Origin: Chondrus crispus
Taxonomy: Eukaryota; Rhodophyta; Florideophyceae; Gigartinales; Gigartinaceae
Reading direction: 5' to 3'
DNA: 64,000 nucleotides
Assembly: GCF_000350225.1 (NCBI RefSeq)
Contig: NW_005179159.1
Span: 430,425 to 494,424, forward strand
Below, in pieces: positions 11,246 to 22,800 of this stretch; the stretch's first letter is position 1, and every line of letters starts with the position of its first letter. Below the pieces are notes generated by a model. The model was not told the origin of the DNA. It did not search any database and was given only the letters and a program-made list of their open reading frames with translations. A program made the translations under genes and the position numbers.

Positions 11246-12894
11246 CTAGGACGTGGCCGCCGGGGAGCGGGAGCTGGTAGCGCACCATTTCCAGCGGCGA
11301 TGGCAGGACCGGCGGTGTGCGTCAGCCCGTGTATGGGAGAGAGCCGATCCAAAACCCTTGGAGCGACCGCGTGCGTCATATTTTTTCAGGTGTCTGAATG
11401 AGAGGAGTTTAATCGTAGCGATGAGTCTATCCACAAGCTGGGTGTGGCACAGGATCTCCAAGGCTGTTTTGCCGATAAAGGAAATCCCGAGGACCGCCCA
11501 CTTGGGTAGGGACAATAGAAGCGCCCTGCGAAGGGCGCCAATAGGTCCCCGTGGGACACCGCCGAAGTAGGCCGCCTTTATGATAGGCTTAGCGCTGGGG
11601 CTCGCGAGAGCCTTCAGGGCTTGGCGCGATAGCTTCAGACGGGCTTGGAGCGAGTCCGGTAACGCCGTAGCGGCCGGTTTCCGCGCCACCTCAGCCCATG
11701 ACAGGCGAGTTGTGCTTTCGCTCGGAGGTTTGGTAGCCTCCGCGTTGGTGTTCGGAGCCGCCAACACCTTCGAGGACGGGGTCGGAGCCCGCATTCCCTC
11801 GGCAGCTAAGGTTGGGGACGGAGCCCCTGCCTTCTTCGAGGACGGGGTCGAAGCCTGCATTCCCTCGGCAGCTAAGGTTGGGGACGGAGCCCGCGCCTTC
11901 TTCGAGGACGGGGTCGGAGCCCGCATTCCCTCGTAAAAGGCCTCTGGGAAGAGGACCCGAGCCCCAGGGGGCTTAGAGTGTGTAGGCGGAGGGGGGACAG
12001 TCAGGCCCGCCTCCTGGAGTGTGGACGGAACGGTCTCAATGTAGCCTTCCAGTGTCTTCACTCGGAGCTTGTGCGCTTGAAAGTACAGCGCAGATTGACG
12101 CGTCGTCGGGGCGCCCGCTTGTGGCTGCGGCGGACCACAGAGCCACGGACGAGTAGAAGCGAGTTATGCCCGCGCATGCGAGATGGGACGGGAGTGCGGG
12201 TGGGCGTCGTTGTGGAGGAGGGGCTGGCGGGGGGTTCCAGTCTCCTACAAGCCTCGGATGACAGGTCCGGGGACATTAGCTGTGCCACAGCTTCTTCCAC
12301 TGCCTTGTCGGTCCGGTCCGACTACGGTGCGGAGCAGTTGGAGGGCGGAATGGAGCAGGGCGGTGGGCCACAATCGGCAGAGCCGGGAGGGCTCGGCGTC
12401 AAGGCCTCGGAGGCTTTGGAGGCCTTAGAGGACTCAGAGCCGGAAGCGGGGGAGGCTGCGACGAGCCCAGAAGAGCTACCCGGGCTCGTCGCCAAGTCTT
12501 TCAAGTCCTTCGAGGACTTGGTGGCCGATGCTCGGGAGAGTGGGGACGTGGCACGCAGAGGTGTCTGTCCAAATTGAGCATGGCCAATAGGTGGCCGTGC
12601 AGCAGTCGGGGCCGCTGAGCTGGCTTGCGTGGCACGAGGAGGTGCGCGCGCTGTGGCCAGGTGAGCCACACGTGGGAGTTTGGGTGACACGCGCGGAGCG
12701 CGTGTCATCGGTGAGCCCTTGGGCCCGCCGACCTTGTCGGTCTTCTTCGGCGGCATCGTCGTGAGCAAGACGCCGGCGAAGAGGTTCGCAGTCCGCGCGC
12801 GGGTATGTGCGCTCGTCGCGTTCGCGCGTAAGCCAAAGAACCACGCGAGCAGAGAAAGGTAGTCCGCCTTGGTGGGAGCGGCTGGCAGTCTCAA
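11246..12894 (-). pseudogene. LINE ORF1 (Gag-like) remnant
   Basis: This is the RNA-binding first ORF of a non-LTR retrotransposon. The likely start is the internal ATG at 12756 (MPPKKTDKVGG), since the sequence before it reads like leader. The product begins Pro/Ser/Ala-rich and is interrupted: 12894-12322, then 12300-12058 in another frame, then 12061-11246. The last part contains TTRLSWAEVARKPAA and YFGGVPRGPIGALRRAL...LPKWAVLGISFIGKTALEIL. These match the conserved core of fungal-type LINE ORF1 proteins. Three 22-residue repeats (EGMRAPTPSSKKARAPSPTL) precede that core. No endonuclease or RT follows, so the 3' part is missing, the reverse of the usual 5' truncation. GC content is clearly higher than in the flanks. 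Confidence 0.75.
11771..11936 (-). repeat. 66-bp in-frame tandem repeat in LINE ORF1
   Basis: Units start at 11771, 11837 and 11903 with a period of 66 bp (22 codons). They encode variants of EGMRAPTPSSKKARAPSPTL. Because the period keeps the frame, the expansion is tolerated in a low-complexity linker. Confidence 0.9.
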
Positions 12895-13124
12895 GCGCTA
12901 GCGTTCTTCAGTCACAAGAAAACAGGGAAAGAAGCGCGCCCGCGCGAGTCCGCAGTGTAGCGGCCCAGAGACGATAAACGCTTATCTTCGGAACGCGAAG
13001 TCGGAGCGCCTCGCCACGAGTTCCTCCCGAAAGAGCCGCACGCGCCGCGTAGAATCGCGCCGCTCGCATACCAACGGAAGAAAACGCGAAAGCGTGGCCT
13101 ACCAATCCTTTCACGATTCAAGAT

Positions 13125-13170
13125 TTGAAGCGAGAGGTGTCGAAAAAGTTACCACAGGGATAACTGGCTT
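13125..13170 (+). rRNA. 25S/28S rRNA fragment (about 46 nt)
   Basis: The stretch GAGGTGTCGAAAAAGTTACC followed by ACAGGGATAACTGGCTT matches the very conserved large-subunit rRNA segment around the peptidyl-transferase region (canonical GAGGTGTCAGAAAAGTTACC...). It is on the plus strand, so antisense to the LINE beside it. It sits at the junction between the 5' side of the LINE and the truncated transposase. It is a scar, not a functional rRNA gene. Confidence 0.8.
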
Positions 13171-14006
13171 TTTTAAAAAGTTATTGGCCTTCCTGGTATC
13201 CGTTGTCTGTCACCACAGCTCAGTGCTAATAGCGGCGCTCGCTCAGTGGGCCATCATCGAAAACGTCGGATTCTGCAGGGTCTCCCTCATCTGCTTGCGA
13301 TGGAAGGATTGCATCTACTGTAGTATCACAAGGTCAGAGACAGCTTCTGGTTCATGAAGGCTAACGCCTACGGTTAAGCACATGGAGCACTGCATCTTCT
13401 ACTTTGCAAGCATGTAACTTGTGCTTTCCTGAAAACACTTCTCACCCTCTTCAATGCTCCCAGACGGCCTAAATTCTAAGTTGAACGGCCATGTCCGTGG
13501 CAAAAAGTGCCATGAGATATTTGCAAAAGTAACCGTTTCGAATTTCAGGAGATCCACAGACCATTTTCATAGTTGATAGTCGACACAACTTTCACAGACT
13601 GCCTCAGAAATTACATGAACAAACTTCGTGACGAGCCTCTCGAAGGACAAGGCAGGAAGACCAACCATTATGGCAAGGAAGTCCCAGTTCCAGCCGTTCT
13701 CTAGGAGGTCCAACGTAATACATAAAGAGCACTTCTATGGGCGTTTGCGCACTCTTGCGGCCCGCCCAACATTATAGTGGGCGTTATATATATATGTCAT
13801 TTCTCGAATCCTGCCTATATCACAGTAATTTCCTGCCGCTCAGAATTAGTCATTTCGATGATGGCACGGGCGCCATCCTGGTCAAAATGCATTCAAGATG
13901 GAGGCATCGCCACTTCTGTCTTAATCCGGGTCAGAAGAACGCCCCTCTCTGTACTGTTAGAGCTCGTTGCGGCGTTCGGTGGCAACGGATGATAATGCTA
14001 CGAGCA
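13171..14006 (-). pseudogene. DDE_Tnp_4 (Harbinger-like) transposase, C-terminal portion
   Basis: Reading down the minus strand from 14006, the sequence parallels the better-preserved relative at 57479-58760. It covers the N-terminal region (SVATERRNEL-like), the central HGGNWDFLA-like and SSFERL regions, and later SVSDLV..MQSFHRKQM and TDNGYQEG. It then breaks at 13171 against the rRNA fragment, so the Glu-containing end of the DDE core is gone. Many stops and shifts are present. Positions 13386-14006 are a 621-bp direct duplicate of 15763-16383. The true N-terminus of the gene lies in that other copy, beyond an inserted KDZ-like fragment. Confidence 0.75.
13386..14006. repeat. 621-bp direct repeat, copy A
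   Basis: Aligned without a length change to 15763-16383 (constant offset 2377), with only about seven differences seen by eye. It flanks the KDZ-like insertion on its low-coordinate side. Confidence 0.95.
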
Positions 14007-15762
14007 GGAGTACATATCGATTGGAGCGCCCTTCGGAAGAAGCGAGCTGGATTCCAAGACGAAGGCACCTTGTAGAGGGACAAACGTGCGATAACATTCT
14101 TGGATTCGATTCGGGCTTCGCGAGATCTTTTCGGTCTGTTCCCTAACGCATGTGGTACTGCGGCCTCCCTGAGACTGGCTGACAGCTCTCGTGCGTAAGT
14201 CGTTTCCTGTACCTTGCGGACAGGTTACCTTCTCGTCGAGGCGAGTTCTTCGCAAGGGTCGTAGCACCGATGACAAGGAAGTTTAGTGATGGTGCTGGAA
14301 ACGACTGCACTTATGTCCTTGCCTTCATTGAGGTCAGAACAGGAGTTGTAAAGGATTGGAAAGCATGTGAGAGTGGTGCCATTGTTGTCTTTGCAAAGAA
14401 AGCCGGTTTGGGTAACATCACAGAGGCGAGCAAGCATATGTTTCATAGCTTTATGCAAAACGCTCATTCGATGAGCACGACTACTTCAGCTAGAAGTGAG
14501 ATGCATTTCATCTTGGGCGGAGTCCTTCGTGCAGGGGCTGACGTCGACAGGGAGGAACCCGACGATGGTGCTCCCAGCATTGATGCAACGGTATCGGAAG
14601 CGAGCAGAGAAGTTAAGCAGAGTGATTTGGACGGGATAGGAAACAACGGCTGAGGTCTTCAGAGTGGTGGAGCTCTTGTCTGTATAAAGGTGGATGAAAC
14701 CAGCGAAAGACTGGGGCCCCGTGGTGGGAGTGTCATTCCACACAATCTCGTCACGAACGGATCCCATCACGGCTTCTCGGACGAATTGGTGCACAGCACG
14801 GGCAGTGCGCGTTTCCAGTGGGTGAGCGAATACCTCGTTGCTGTCGGCGCCCTTCTTCGTTACGGGAGAGTACAAATTATTTTTTGTGTTAGCCAAGGAC
14901 AGTTGCTTCTGAAGGAGCTCCACGGGTTCCCGAAGGTAGACAGTACCTGAGCACGTACCTGCATCGTCGGTTATGTTCACGGTGGAGAACCCGTTGTGAG
15001 CAAGCTTCTCATCAACGAGTGAGGTCGTAACGGAACGACAGTCGTTTGTGGTGCATATAGAGCTGTCAAATTTCGAGACAGAGAACGCGGGTTCTTTGAG
15101 TATGGAGATCACTTCATTGATGGCGGAGGCTCGACTTTGCGGTCCAGCTCTGTGAAGGAGACGGCGACGGCCCGTATCAGAAAATTTGTTCGTGCCTCTG
15201 TCGCCGACAGCACAACCTCATGCCGGTAGCCCTCTGCAGAGGCCAGCGGGCTCTGCCGCGGGGTACCGGCACGCATTGATGCTTGGGGTCCAAAGGGGGC
15301 AGTGTGAAACGGCTCCTCGACATTGCTAAATGCGTCGTTGTCTTGATGGTTCGATGAGGTGTTGACAGTAGGTGGAACAGCGCTGCAAATACCGTAATGA
15401 GCTCCGAGCTCATTACGGTATTTGCCGCGCTGTTCGTATTTGAACAGGGAGTAGGAGGCGGAGGTGGTGTAAAGACAGCGCGGGAACTTGCACTCCAGAA
15501 GAGAAAGACCCATTGTTGAGTGTGATGGAGGTGTTTGCGGAGAGGAAAGGGGGAGGGAGGAGGAATGACCCAGTGAGGTACTAAAACAAGCGGGCCTCCT
15601 CTTAAGGGAGAAGCAAGCAGAAGTCTGCAACATATGATGAAAAAGACCCAATACGAGTGCAGAGAGTTGATAATACATCAGTAGAGATGTGATTCCGATT
15701 GGCGCAGGTTCCCATTGCTTAAATTTGGATTCCATTTTTTGAAAAAAGGCGTATAGAAAGAA
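14007..15762 (-). pseudogene. KDZ/Plavaka-like (CACTA-related) transposase fragment
   Basis: Two readable segments on the minus strand (15112-14486 and 14467-14225) give GFIHLYTDKSSTTLKTSAVV, then YPVQITLLNF, GSTIVGFLPVD, VLHKAMKHMLARLCD, FLCKDNNGTTLTCFPILYNS and KLPCHRCYDPCEELA. This order fits Plavaka/KDZ transposases of fungi: sDKT block, YP-lT-N block, lgflP block, CxxC zinc pair. A less clear part up to 15762 and another down to 14007 (LLPKGAPIDMYSC) would extend it. Stops and shifts make it inactive. No CACTA-type terminal repeats are seen at the junctions, so this is a fragment inserted into the DDE_Tnp_4 gene. Confidence 0.65.
15385..15425. repeat. palindrome, 20-bp arms, 1-nt loop
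   Basis: Left arm GCAAATACCGTAATGAGCTC, one C, then the complementary right arm. It lies inside the KDZ-like fragment. Confidence 0.9.
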
Positions 15763-16383
15763 AGCACTGCATCTTCTACTTTGCAAGCATGTAACTTGTG
15801 CTTTCCTGAAAACACTTCTCACCCTCTTCAATTCTCCCAGACGGCCTAAATTCTAAGTTGAACGGCCATGTCCGTGGCAAAAAGTGCCATGAGATATTTG
15901 CAAAAGTAACCGTTTCGAATTTCAGGAGATCCACAGACCATTTTCATAGTTGATAGTCGACACAACTTTCACAGACTGCCTCAGAAATTACATGAACAAA
16001 CTTCGTGACGAGCCTCTCGAAGGACAAGGCAGGAAGACCAACCATTATGGCAAGGAAGTCCCAGTTCCAGCCGTTCTCTAGGAGGTCCAACGTAATACAT
16101 AAAGAGCACTTCTATGGGCGTTTGCGCACTCTTGCGGCCCGCCCAACATTATAGTGGGCGTTATATATATATGTCATTTCTCGAATCTTGCCTATATCAC
16201 AGTAATTTCCTGCCGCTCAGAATTAGTCATTTCGGTGATGGCACGGGCGCCATCCTGGTCAAAATGCATTTAAGATGGAGGCATCGCTACTTCTGTCCTA
16301 ATCCGGGTCAGAAGAACGCCCCTCTCTGTACTGTTAGAGCTCGTTGCGGCGTTCGGTGGCAACGGATGATAATGCTACGAGCA
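15763..16383. repeat. 621-bp direct repeat, copy B
   Basis: Direct copy of 13386-14006. It continues on its high side into the true N-terminus of the split transposase, whereas copy A continues on its low side toward the C-terminus. This pattern is a very long target duplication rather than two independent elements. Confidence 0.9.
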
Positions 16384-16417
16384 CTGCTGCCGCATCTTTA
16401 CTGGTAAGGGCTGCCAT
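15763..16417 (-). pseudogene. DDE_Tnp_4 (Harbinger-like) transposase, N-terminal portion
   Basis: The start ATG is at 16417 (MAALTSKDAAAVLVALSSVA), directly comparable to MEALSSEDAAAALVALSSVA at 57479. The reading decays quickly through stops but stays alignable down to 15763, where the KDZ-like fragment begins. Together with 13171-14006 it represents one gene split by an insertion. The shared 621 bp occurs on both sides of the insert. Upstream, 16440-16620 also resembles the leader before 57479, so the source element extends further. Confidence 0.75.
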
Positions 16418-16439
16418 CTTCGGGACAAGCAGGGCAGTT

Positions 16440-17557
16440 CAGACGTTTCGGGTGCTACATCGGGCTTGTTGAGTCAGCGATAGGGTACTGGTGGCGCCTC
16501 CTATGGCCAGACTGCTCTTTATTCGAAACGGCGGTGTCATTTCGGAAATAATATAGCCATTTCCCGGCCGTGTCTGGCACAGTGCGAAATTTAATATTCG
16601 ACCCTGAGGTATGCAGTACGCCAGATGCACAGAATGACATCGAAATGCAATAAGGGGACAGAAATCTAGTCGACTTCAGATCTCACTCTCCGGTGCTCCC
16701 TCTCCAGCAAAAATGATTTCATAGTACAAATAGTTCGCAATTATCAGGAAACGATTGCAGGAGAGTCATTTAAGCGCGGGCAGGCACCAGCGGAAGTGCT
16801 ATTAACACTGCGTAGTCCGAGGCAGACTAGCTGTCTTGCAAAAAGAGCAGTCACGAGCAAGGACGCAAAACAGTAAACGAGCTCTATTTTTGGCCCGATT
16901 CTGCAGGTCAGTTTTTACTGTACATTTCTTTCTACCTTTACGACCGTCTACATTCCAAGCCTAAATACTTTTCCTGTAGAAGAAAATACCAACCTCTCAG
17001 CTTGGGAAGCGCTCACTTTTTGGAATATATTCGAGAGCGATCCTTATCTCTTTTCTGATATTAACGCCGTACAATTCATCAAGAAAGAGACAAACCCATA
17101 TTTCTATTATGGATAACCCTCATCTGAAATAATAAAAGAGTAATTTCTTCATTTTTCGCATCATCGAAAATAGAAACCTGCCTGTGTAACTAGTTGCCAT
17201 CTAAGTTGTTTTAAACATAGAACTTTCAGGAAATTTGAGGCACCACATGTCCTTACAGAACACCCACAAAGTGACTTCCAGCCACGCGCACGGCCTCAGT
17301 CCCATACGCCTGAGTTTTCTAGTGACATTTCGTACCAAGGCGTCCCGCCAGAGGTGAGAACCGAACGGGAGGTCAGTGCGTACTGTGGTTCACGGGTGTG
17401 AAAGGCGGCTGTAACGAGCCACACTGCTGGCGTGCGCCCGGTGCGGCTCACAACAGTAACCCACGAGACGCATGTGTATTAGCCGACCTGTGGGTATTTA
17501 GTAATTAGTAGCCTACTATTTACTGATTAAATAGCACAAAATAGATAATTACGTCTA
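16440..17557. other. no gene seen (1.1 kb)
   Basis: The first 200 bases match the leader of the DDE_Tnp_4 element. The remainder up to the Gypsy-1 LTR shows only short ORFs without family features. Confidence 0.6.
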
Positions 17558-17841
17558 TGTTGTAATGTACAAAAAGGGGAGTCGGTTGACTTTTTGTTTT
17601 TGGGGGGTTTCGTGTTCGGTGGTGACGTCCGTTGTTTCTTCATTCCTTCCTCTCGTCCGCCGCGCCTCTCACCTTCCACGCTTGTATGGTATCGTCATTC
17701 CTTCTAGAAGCGTCCACGCGCCCGGCCCTGATTCCCCGGACCGCGGGCCTGCGCTTCCCTAAAATTCACATAAAATCTCAGCGCACATTACAAAATCTCG
17801 CTCTACAGTAAAATTCAAAATTTCCCTAAAATTCTTTCACA
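17558..17841 (-). repeat. 3' LTR of Gypsy-1
   Basis: Element-sense start TGTGAAAGAATTTTAGGG, end ACAACA. Diverged direct copy of 30973-31250, sharing the TAAAATCTCGCTCTACAGTA block and the GGTGACGTCCGTT block. Confidence 0.8.
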
Positions 17842-19880
17842 TGACCCCCCTCGCCAGCGCAGCCCACAGGGCTGCCGCTGCACGTAAACATACTAGCACC
17901 GCTCCCTCTCGTGGCCACCCTATCCCCTCCGACCAGCGCAACTTCCCCTAAAACCCCCTGGGCTGCCTTTCGCCGCGCGGCCTTCGCTCGTTACACCTAT
18001 TCTGCTCAGCCTATGCCTACCGTCGCTTCTTCCGTCCGCGCCGCTGCCGTCTGGGACCATCTCAGCCTCAACTTCGGGCCGCGTGGTCTCCACGTCGCCC
18101 GAACTTCGGCCGTCCACGTTTTAGCGTCGCCCGAGCGTTCGGCCGCTTACGTTCCACGTCGTCTGAGCCTCACGTCGCGTAGTCTCCGCGTCGCCTGAGC
18201 CTCCGCTTCCGGTCGTTCCCGTTTCGGGACTTCTTGGAAACGCGCCTCGGTCCGAGCATGGCACGGGAGTTCTGTAGTCCTTCGAGCGGTGCTCCCTGTG
18301 CGCATCATTGCTCGGAAAAAGCAGACGGCGAGGGCTTCTACCGGCGGAAAGGTCCCTCGTTGTGCGATTGCTACAATAGCTGCCCGTCGTCCAGCAAGCG
18401 TATGGCGCAAGAACGAGGAGAACGTCCGCGAAAGGGCGTCTCACCGCGTTAACCGTGCGTTCATCGTTTTCGAAGATTGAAGGAACCCTGGCCACCTCCC
18501 AACCCTTGGGGAACACGCTGGGCGCTCTGACATCGCCTCGCTTTGGTACCAAGTAGAAGATGGTTCCTTCCGAATCAGGTACAAGGCGATCGGCAACCGA
18601 GCATCCGTCGTGGCGGCCGTATCTGCCGCCGTGGCCCGACTTCTCTTCGGGTTCCACGTGTTGGCGTTCGCAGCGGCCCGCCTCGCTCGAAAGGCCTAGT
18701 CTACGTCATACCGCTGTTACCGGCTGGGGCTCACCGAGAGCCATAGCGACGGGACGGAGTACGCCTGCTGCCGAGAACCCGAATGGGTCTTCGAGTTCGT
18801 ATGGTGCTCTGATGGCAGTGACGGCGAGCTGGAAGGATGCTACAATGCCGTCGGAGGGGGTAGTCAGGATAGCCATATGATCCTGCTCTATACGATGACT
18901 TTAGATCATGTACCCTCCGCAAATGAGCCCGTCCGCCTGGGCTTCATCTCCTTCGGCCGGGACTGCTTGACATGCTTAGATGCTATTCTGGCTATCGACA
19001 ACTGGTGTAGCCAGAATAGGGGTGAGAAGAAGCGGGTGAACTTCGCTATGTCTCGTAGCGTTTCCCCGCTTGCTTGCCGATACCTTTCCATGTTCCGGCC
19101 TATACCGTTCCAAGACGACACCGTCCTATGCATTTGGAGTGCTGTCTGCAATTCCATGTCCCTCATCGTTGGCTGCGATGCTTCCGACCGCCTCTGGATG
19201 GTCGAAGCGGCACGAATCGCCGTGTTTGAGCCCTGGATGAACTACGCCTCAATCGTGCATCAATTTACGCACGTCGAGAGGGTGATTCGAGCCCATCACC
19301 ACGGAACCGTATCTCTCGATCATGTGGTCCCACCACCTGGGGCATTCATACAAGGCATGTCCAGCTCCAGACTCACACTGTCGCGGAGCTCTGACGTCAG
19401 CTGGCTTCTTCGCCTGTCGAGAGGAGCGCAAGCGGGTCTCTAAGTTCTTCGCATCACCGATGTTCACCATTCCCGGCACGTCATTTGCAAAGACGCACGG
19501 ATGGGACCGGCGCTAATATACGATTGCGCAGAGCGTTATTCTATGCAGCTCAAAGACACGTCTCTTGGCTTGTGTTGTGCCGCCGCCGACCCAAACAAGT
19601 TCCAATACTTTGAAGATGTGCGTCTCTTGCGCCGGACGACTCGGCAGCATAGAGGCGCTAAGAGTCCCGGCCTGGAGAGGAAGCCCAAGAAGGTTCACCG
19701 AGGTAATCGTCGACCCACACCCTCCCAGGCCAAGAGAACCAGCGTGCGTCGGGGTTCTTCTAGAGGCAAACAGTGATAGTTCATGCATAATAAACGCAAT
19801 CTTTCTGAATCATCTGCAATCTAGTACATGCGTAATACTAAAATGCATCACACCTACATAAGGTGTGCCGGTTTCTGAAT
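17842..19880. other. GC-rich stretch with a possible minus-strand LINE C-terminal fragment
   Basis: 17842-18900 is GC-rich and open in several frames, without recognised family features. On the minus strand around 19790-18900 there are pieces such as CESGAGHALYECPRWWDHM. Their Cys...His...Cys spacing recalls the zinc region after a LINE RT. Frames are broken and no RT core is present, so this is a weak call. The sequence may instead be a non-coding 3' part of Gypsy-1. Confidence 0.3.
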
Positions 19881-19884
19881 AAAG

Positions 19885-22800
19885 GGGATTAAACATCGTT
19901 CCTGGATGTCAGGTCGACGGTAACGCACACCCGGCGGCAAAAGTGTGTACCTCGGGTGCTTTGCACGTACTACCCGGCTGGGGCCGTAGTACCTCGATTC
20001 CCCTGGGCCATTTTTGTAGCCCTCCCAAGGCTGTTTCTCGTGTGACAGGACCTTGATAGCATGTGTTGAACTGGTGTTGTGAGATAATCTTCATCCTCTT
20101 GCTCTTTCTAGCTAACTGTTTAGCGGTCCTCGTCGCTAGGAGCCCGAGGTTTGCTAACAGTTCCAAGTTGCGCCCCTGAACGGCCCCCGAATTTGGTTTG
20201 GATCGGTGTAGGGTTGCAAGGGCGGTTTCACTCCATACATCAACTCGAACGGGGAGAACCCGTCGGGCAATCGGCGCCGACAGTACTCGTAGAGAATCTG
20301 TTTCAGCTCCGATTCCCATTTAGAGGTAGCGGCGCCCTGATCTAAGAGCTTCTTTCGAATTGAATGCTTGATGGTCCCAATCATACGCTCCGCTTTTCCG
20401 TTATATATCGGAGCGTAGGCGAGCACCGGCTTCCAAGCAATTCCCAGACGTGACATGAATTCTTCAACGCGGTCGCGCTGAAGCATGTCGCGTTATTTGA
20501 GACTATAGTCCGAGGCTGACCAAATGAGTGGATGATCTCCTCCTTCACAAACTTAACAACTTCTGTCGACGTATCGGTCTCGGTAGGCCAGCCCAAGTCA
20601 CGGGCCAACCCGTAAGATGCTCGACTGCTATCAGGATATAGCGTTTTCCGTTCTTCATCTTGGGAAGTGGTCCGGCAAAGTCTATCGAGAACGTCTCAAA
20701 GATCTGAGAGACCGGTATCACCGCTGTGTTCTTGTACGTCGGTATGAACGCAGCCTTTTAGCAGCCTTCACATCCACGAACGTAGGTGTAGATATCACCG
20801 TGAACCTCCTGCAACCAGTACCTGTCAAAGACGAACTCCTTCGTAGCTGTATCGTCCCAGTGGCCAATGTCGTCATGCAGCGACCGCAATATCTGCAGTT
20901 GAGTCCCCTGAGAAGGGATTGTTCTGATCCAATTCTTGGTCCAGCGAAACAGCCTTCCGTTCCAGGCAAGGAACCGCCTAGAGTTCTTCTTGATTCTGCG
21001 TCGCTGCGTAACATCTTGCTCGACCATTTCTTTACCTTCGAGGTATCGGTACGTATCCTGCACGTGAGGTTCCATATCTTCCAGCAGATCCTCGTTCGTA
21101 AAAGCTGCAGCACATACTCGGTCTCCCTCATCGTCTCCGCGCCTGCTTTCGTCGTCTCGCAGACGGGACAGAAAGTCAGATGCACAATTCTTTGACCCGC
21201 GACGGTACAAAATCTCGAATTCGTACTCCGCCAGGAAATCCAACCAACGGACGAGTCTACCGTGGATGTCTTTATTTTTGAACGCATAGTGAAGTGCCTG
21301 GTTATCCGTTATCAACTTGAACTTTTGCGTTGAGAGCAAACAGACACGAAACTTCTTTAGCGCGAAGATCACTGCAAACGCTTCTTTCTCACAGGTGGAG
21401 TACTTCTTCTCAGTCTCCGTCACCGTCCTGCTGTCTCACTGTATCTGCAAGACCTTCCTATCTTCCTTCTTCTGCGCCAGAACCTCTCCCACTGCAACGT
21501 TGGTCGCTTCTGTCTCGACCACGAAGGGTTCGTCAAATTTCGGGAGCGCCAACAGCGGAAGAGACGTCACCCTCTGCTTCAGCGCCCGGAAAGCGGTCTG
21601 TATCTCTTCCATAAATGCCAATTCGACCTTGGTAGTGGTAATCGCGTGCAACGACGCAGACAATTCGGCGAACGTGGCAATAAATCGGCGGTAATACTCC
21701 GGTAACCCAAGGAAGCTTTGCAACTCCGTCTTGGTACGCAGTTCGGGGGTGTTCCAGATGATCGACGTCTGCGCTGGATCCACTTCAATCCCTCCTTTCC
21801 CGATGACATGCCCAATAGCCTGGTCTGTGATTGTGCGAATGAACACTTCGCAAGATTCAACTTCAATCCACTGCAAGCAATCATCTGGGACACTTGGAGA
21901 AAGTGGCCAAGATAGACTTCCAAGGACTCCGAAAAGATGAACAAGTCATCAAGGTACACTTGGAAGAATGACAGGTCTCTGAATACGCCATTCATAATCC
22001 TTTGAAATGTTGAAGGAGCGTTCATGACGCCGAACGGCATCACTTCAAATTGAAAGGTCCCGTACCGACAGACAAACTTTGTCTGTTTTTTGCACCATGA
22101 AGCCATCTGCACTTGCCAATAACCCGAGATCAGGTCCAGGGTAGTAATGATTTTGCTTTCTTCAAGGTCATCGACTATCTCTTCTAATTTAGGCAACTGT
22201 CACTTTTCCGCTTTCATCACGCGGTTAAGCGCGCGATAGTCAACACAGAAGTGCTGTTTCCCGTCCTTCTTCGTTGCGATGAAGACCGGGAACGACCAAG
22301 GTGCTGCAGAGGCGGTAATGCTCCCTGCCTTCTGCATCTTCTCTATCTCCTCACGCACTACCGCGTTGTGTTTCGGAGGGAGCCTCCAACCGGCATGCGA
22401 AATTAGTTCGTAATCGTTAGACTCAACTGAATGTGACGCAGGGACATCTGCCAGCCTGAGGTCATCTAACGACCATGTGGCTATTACCATACTCTCGATA
22501 TAACACATTATTTGGTGGGCGTTCTCTTTGCTGATATGGATCAGCTTTGACATGAGAAGTGCTTCCTTCTCATCACTATTCTCTTTCTCATCTTCCGGGT
22601 CGTACTCGGAATCTTCTCCAGCTAGGTCCGGAAGTCCAGCATGGGGATCTTTTTCCTCACTGACTGCTCCCGCCCAGGCAAGGTCTGGTTCAAACTGCAC
22701 CCTTTCACGCAGTGAAAGTACGGAGTATTCATCTGTATCAGTCGAGTCAGCAGGTATGGCCCCCGAATCTGACGTAAAATATTCGCTGTCGGTAGCAGAT

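Noticed and set aside
13386-16383. The 621-bp direct repeats as LTRs of a retrotransposon
   Set aside because: They encode part of a DNA transposase, continue into different flanks of the same gene, and have no TG/CA ends, primer site or 5-bp duplication.
17911-18657. Overlapping ORFs on both strands near 18 kb as a possible gene
   Set aside because: Composition-driven and mutually overlapping; only the weak zinc-like piece further on (19250-19480) was worth noting.
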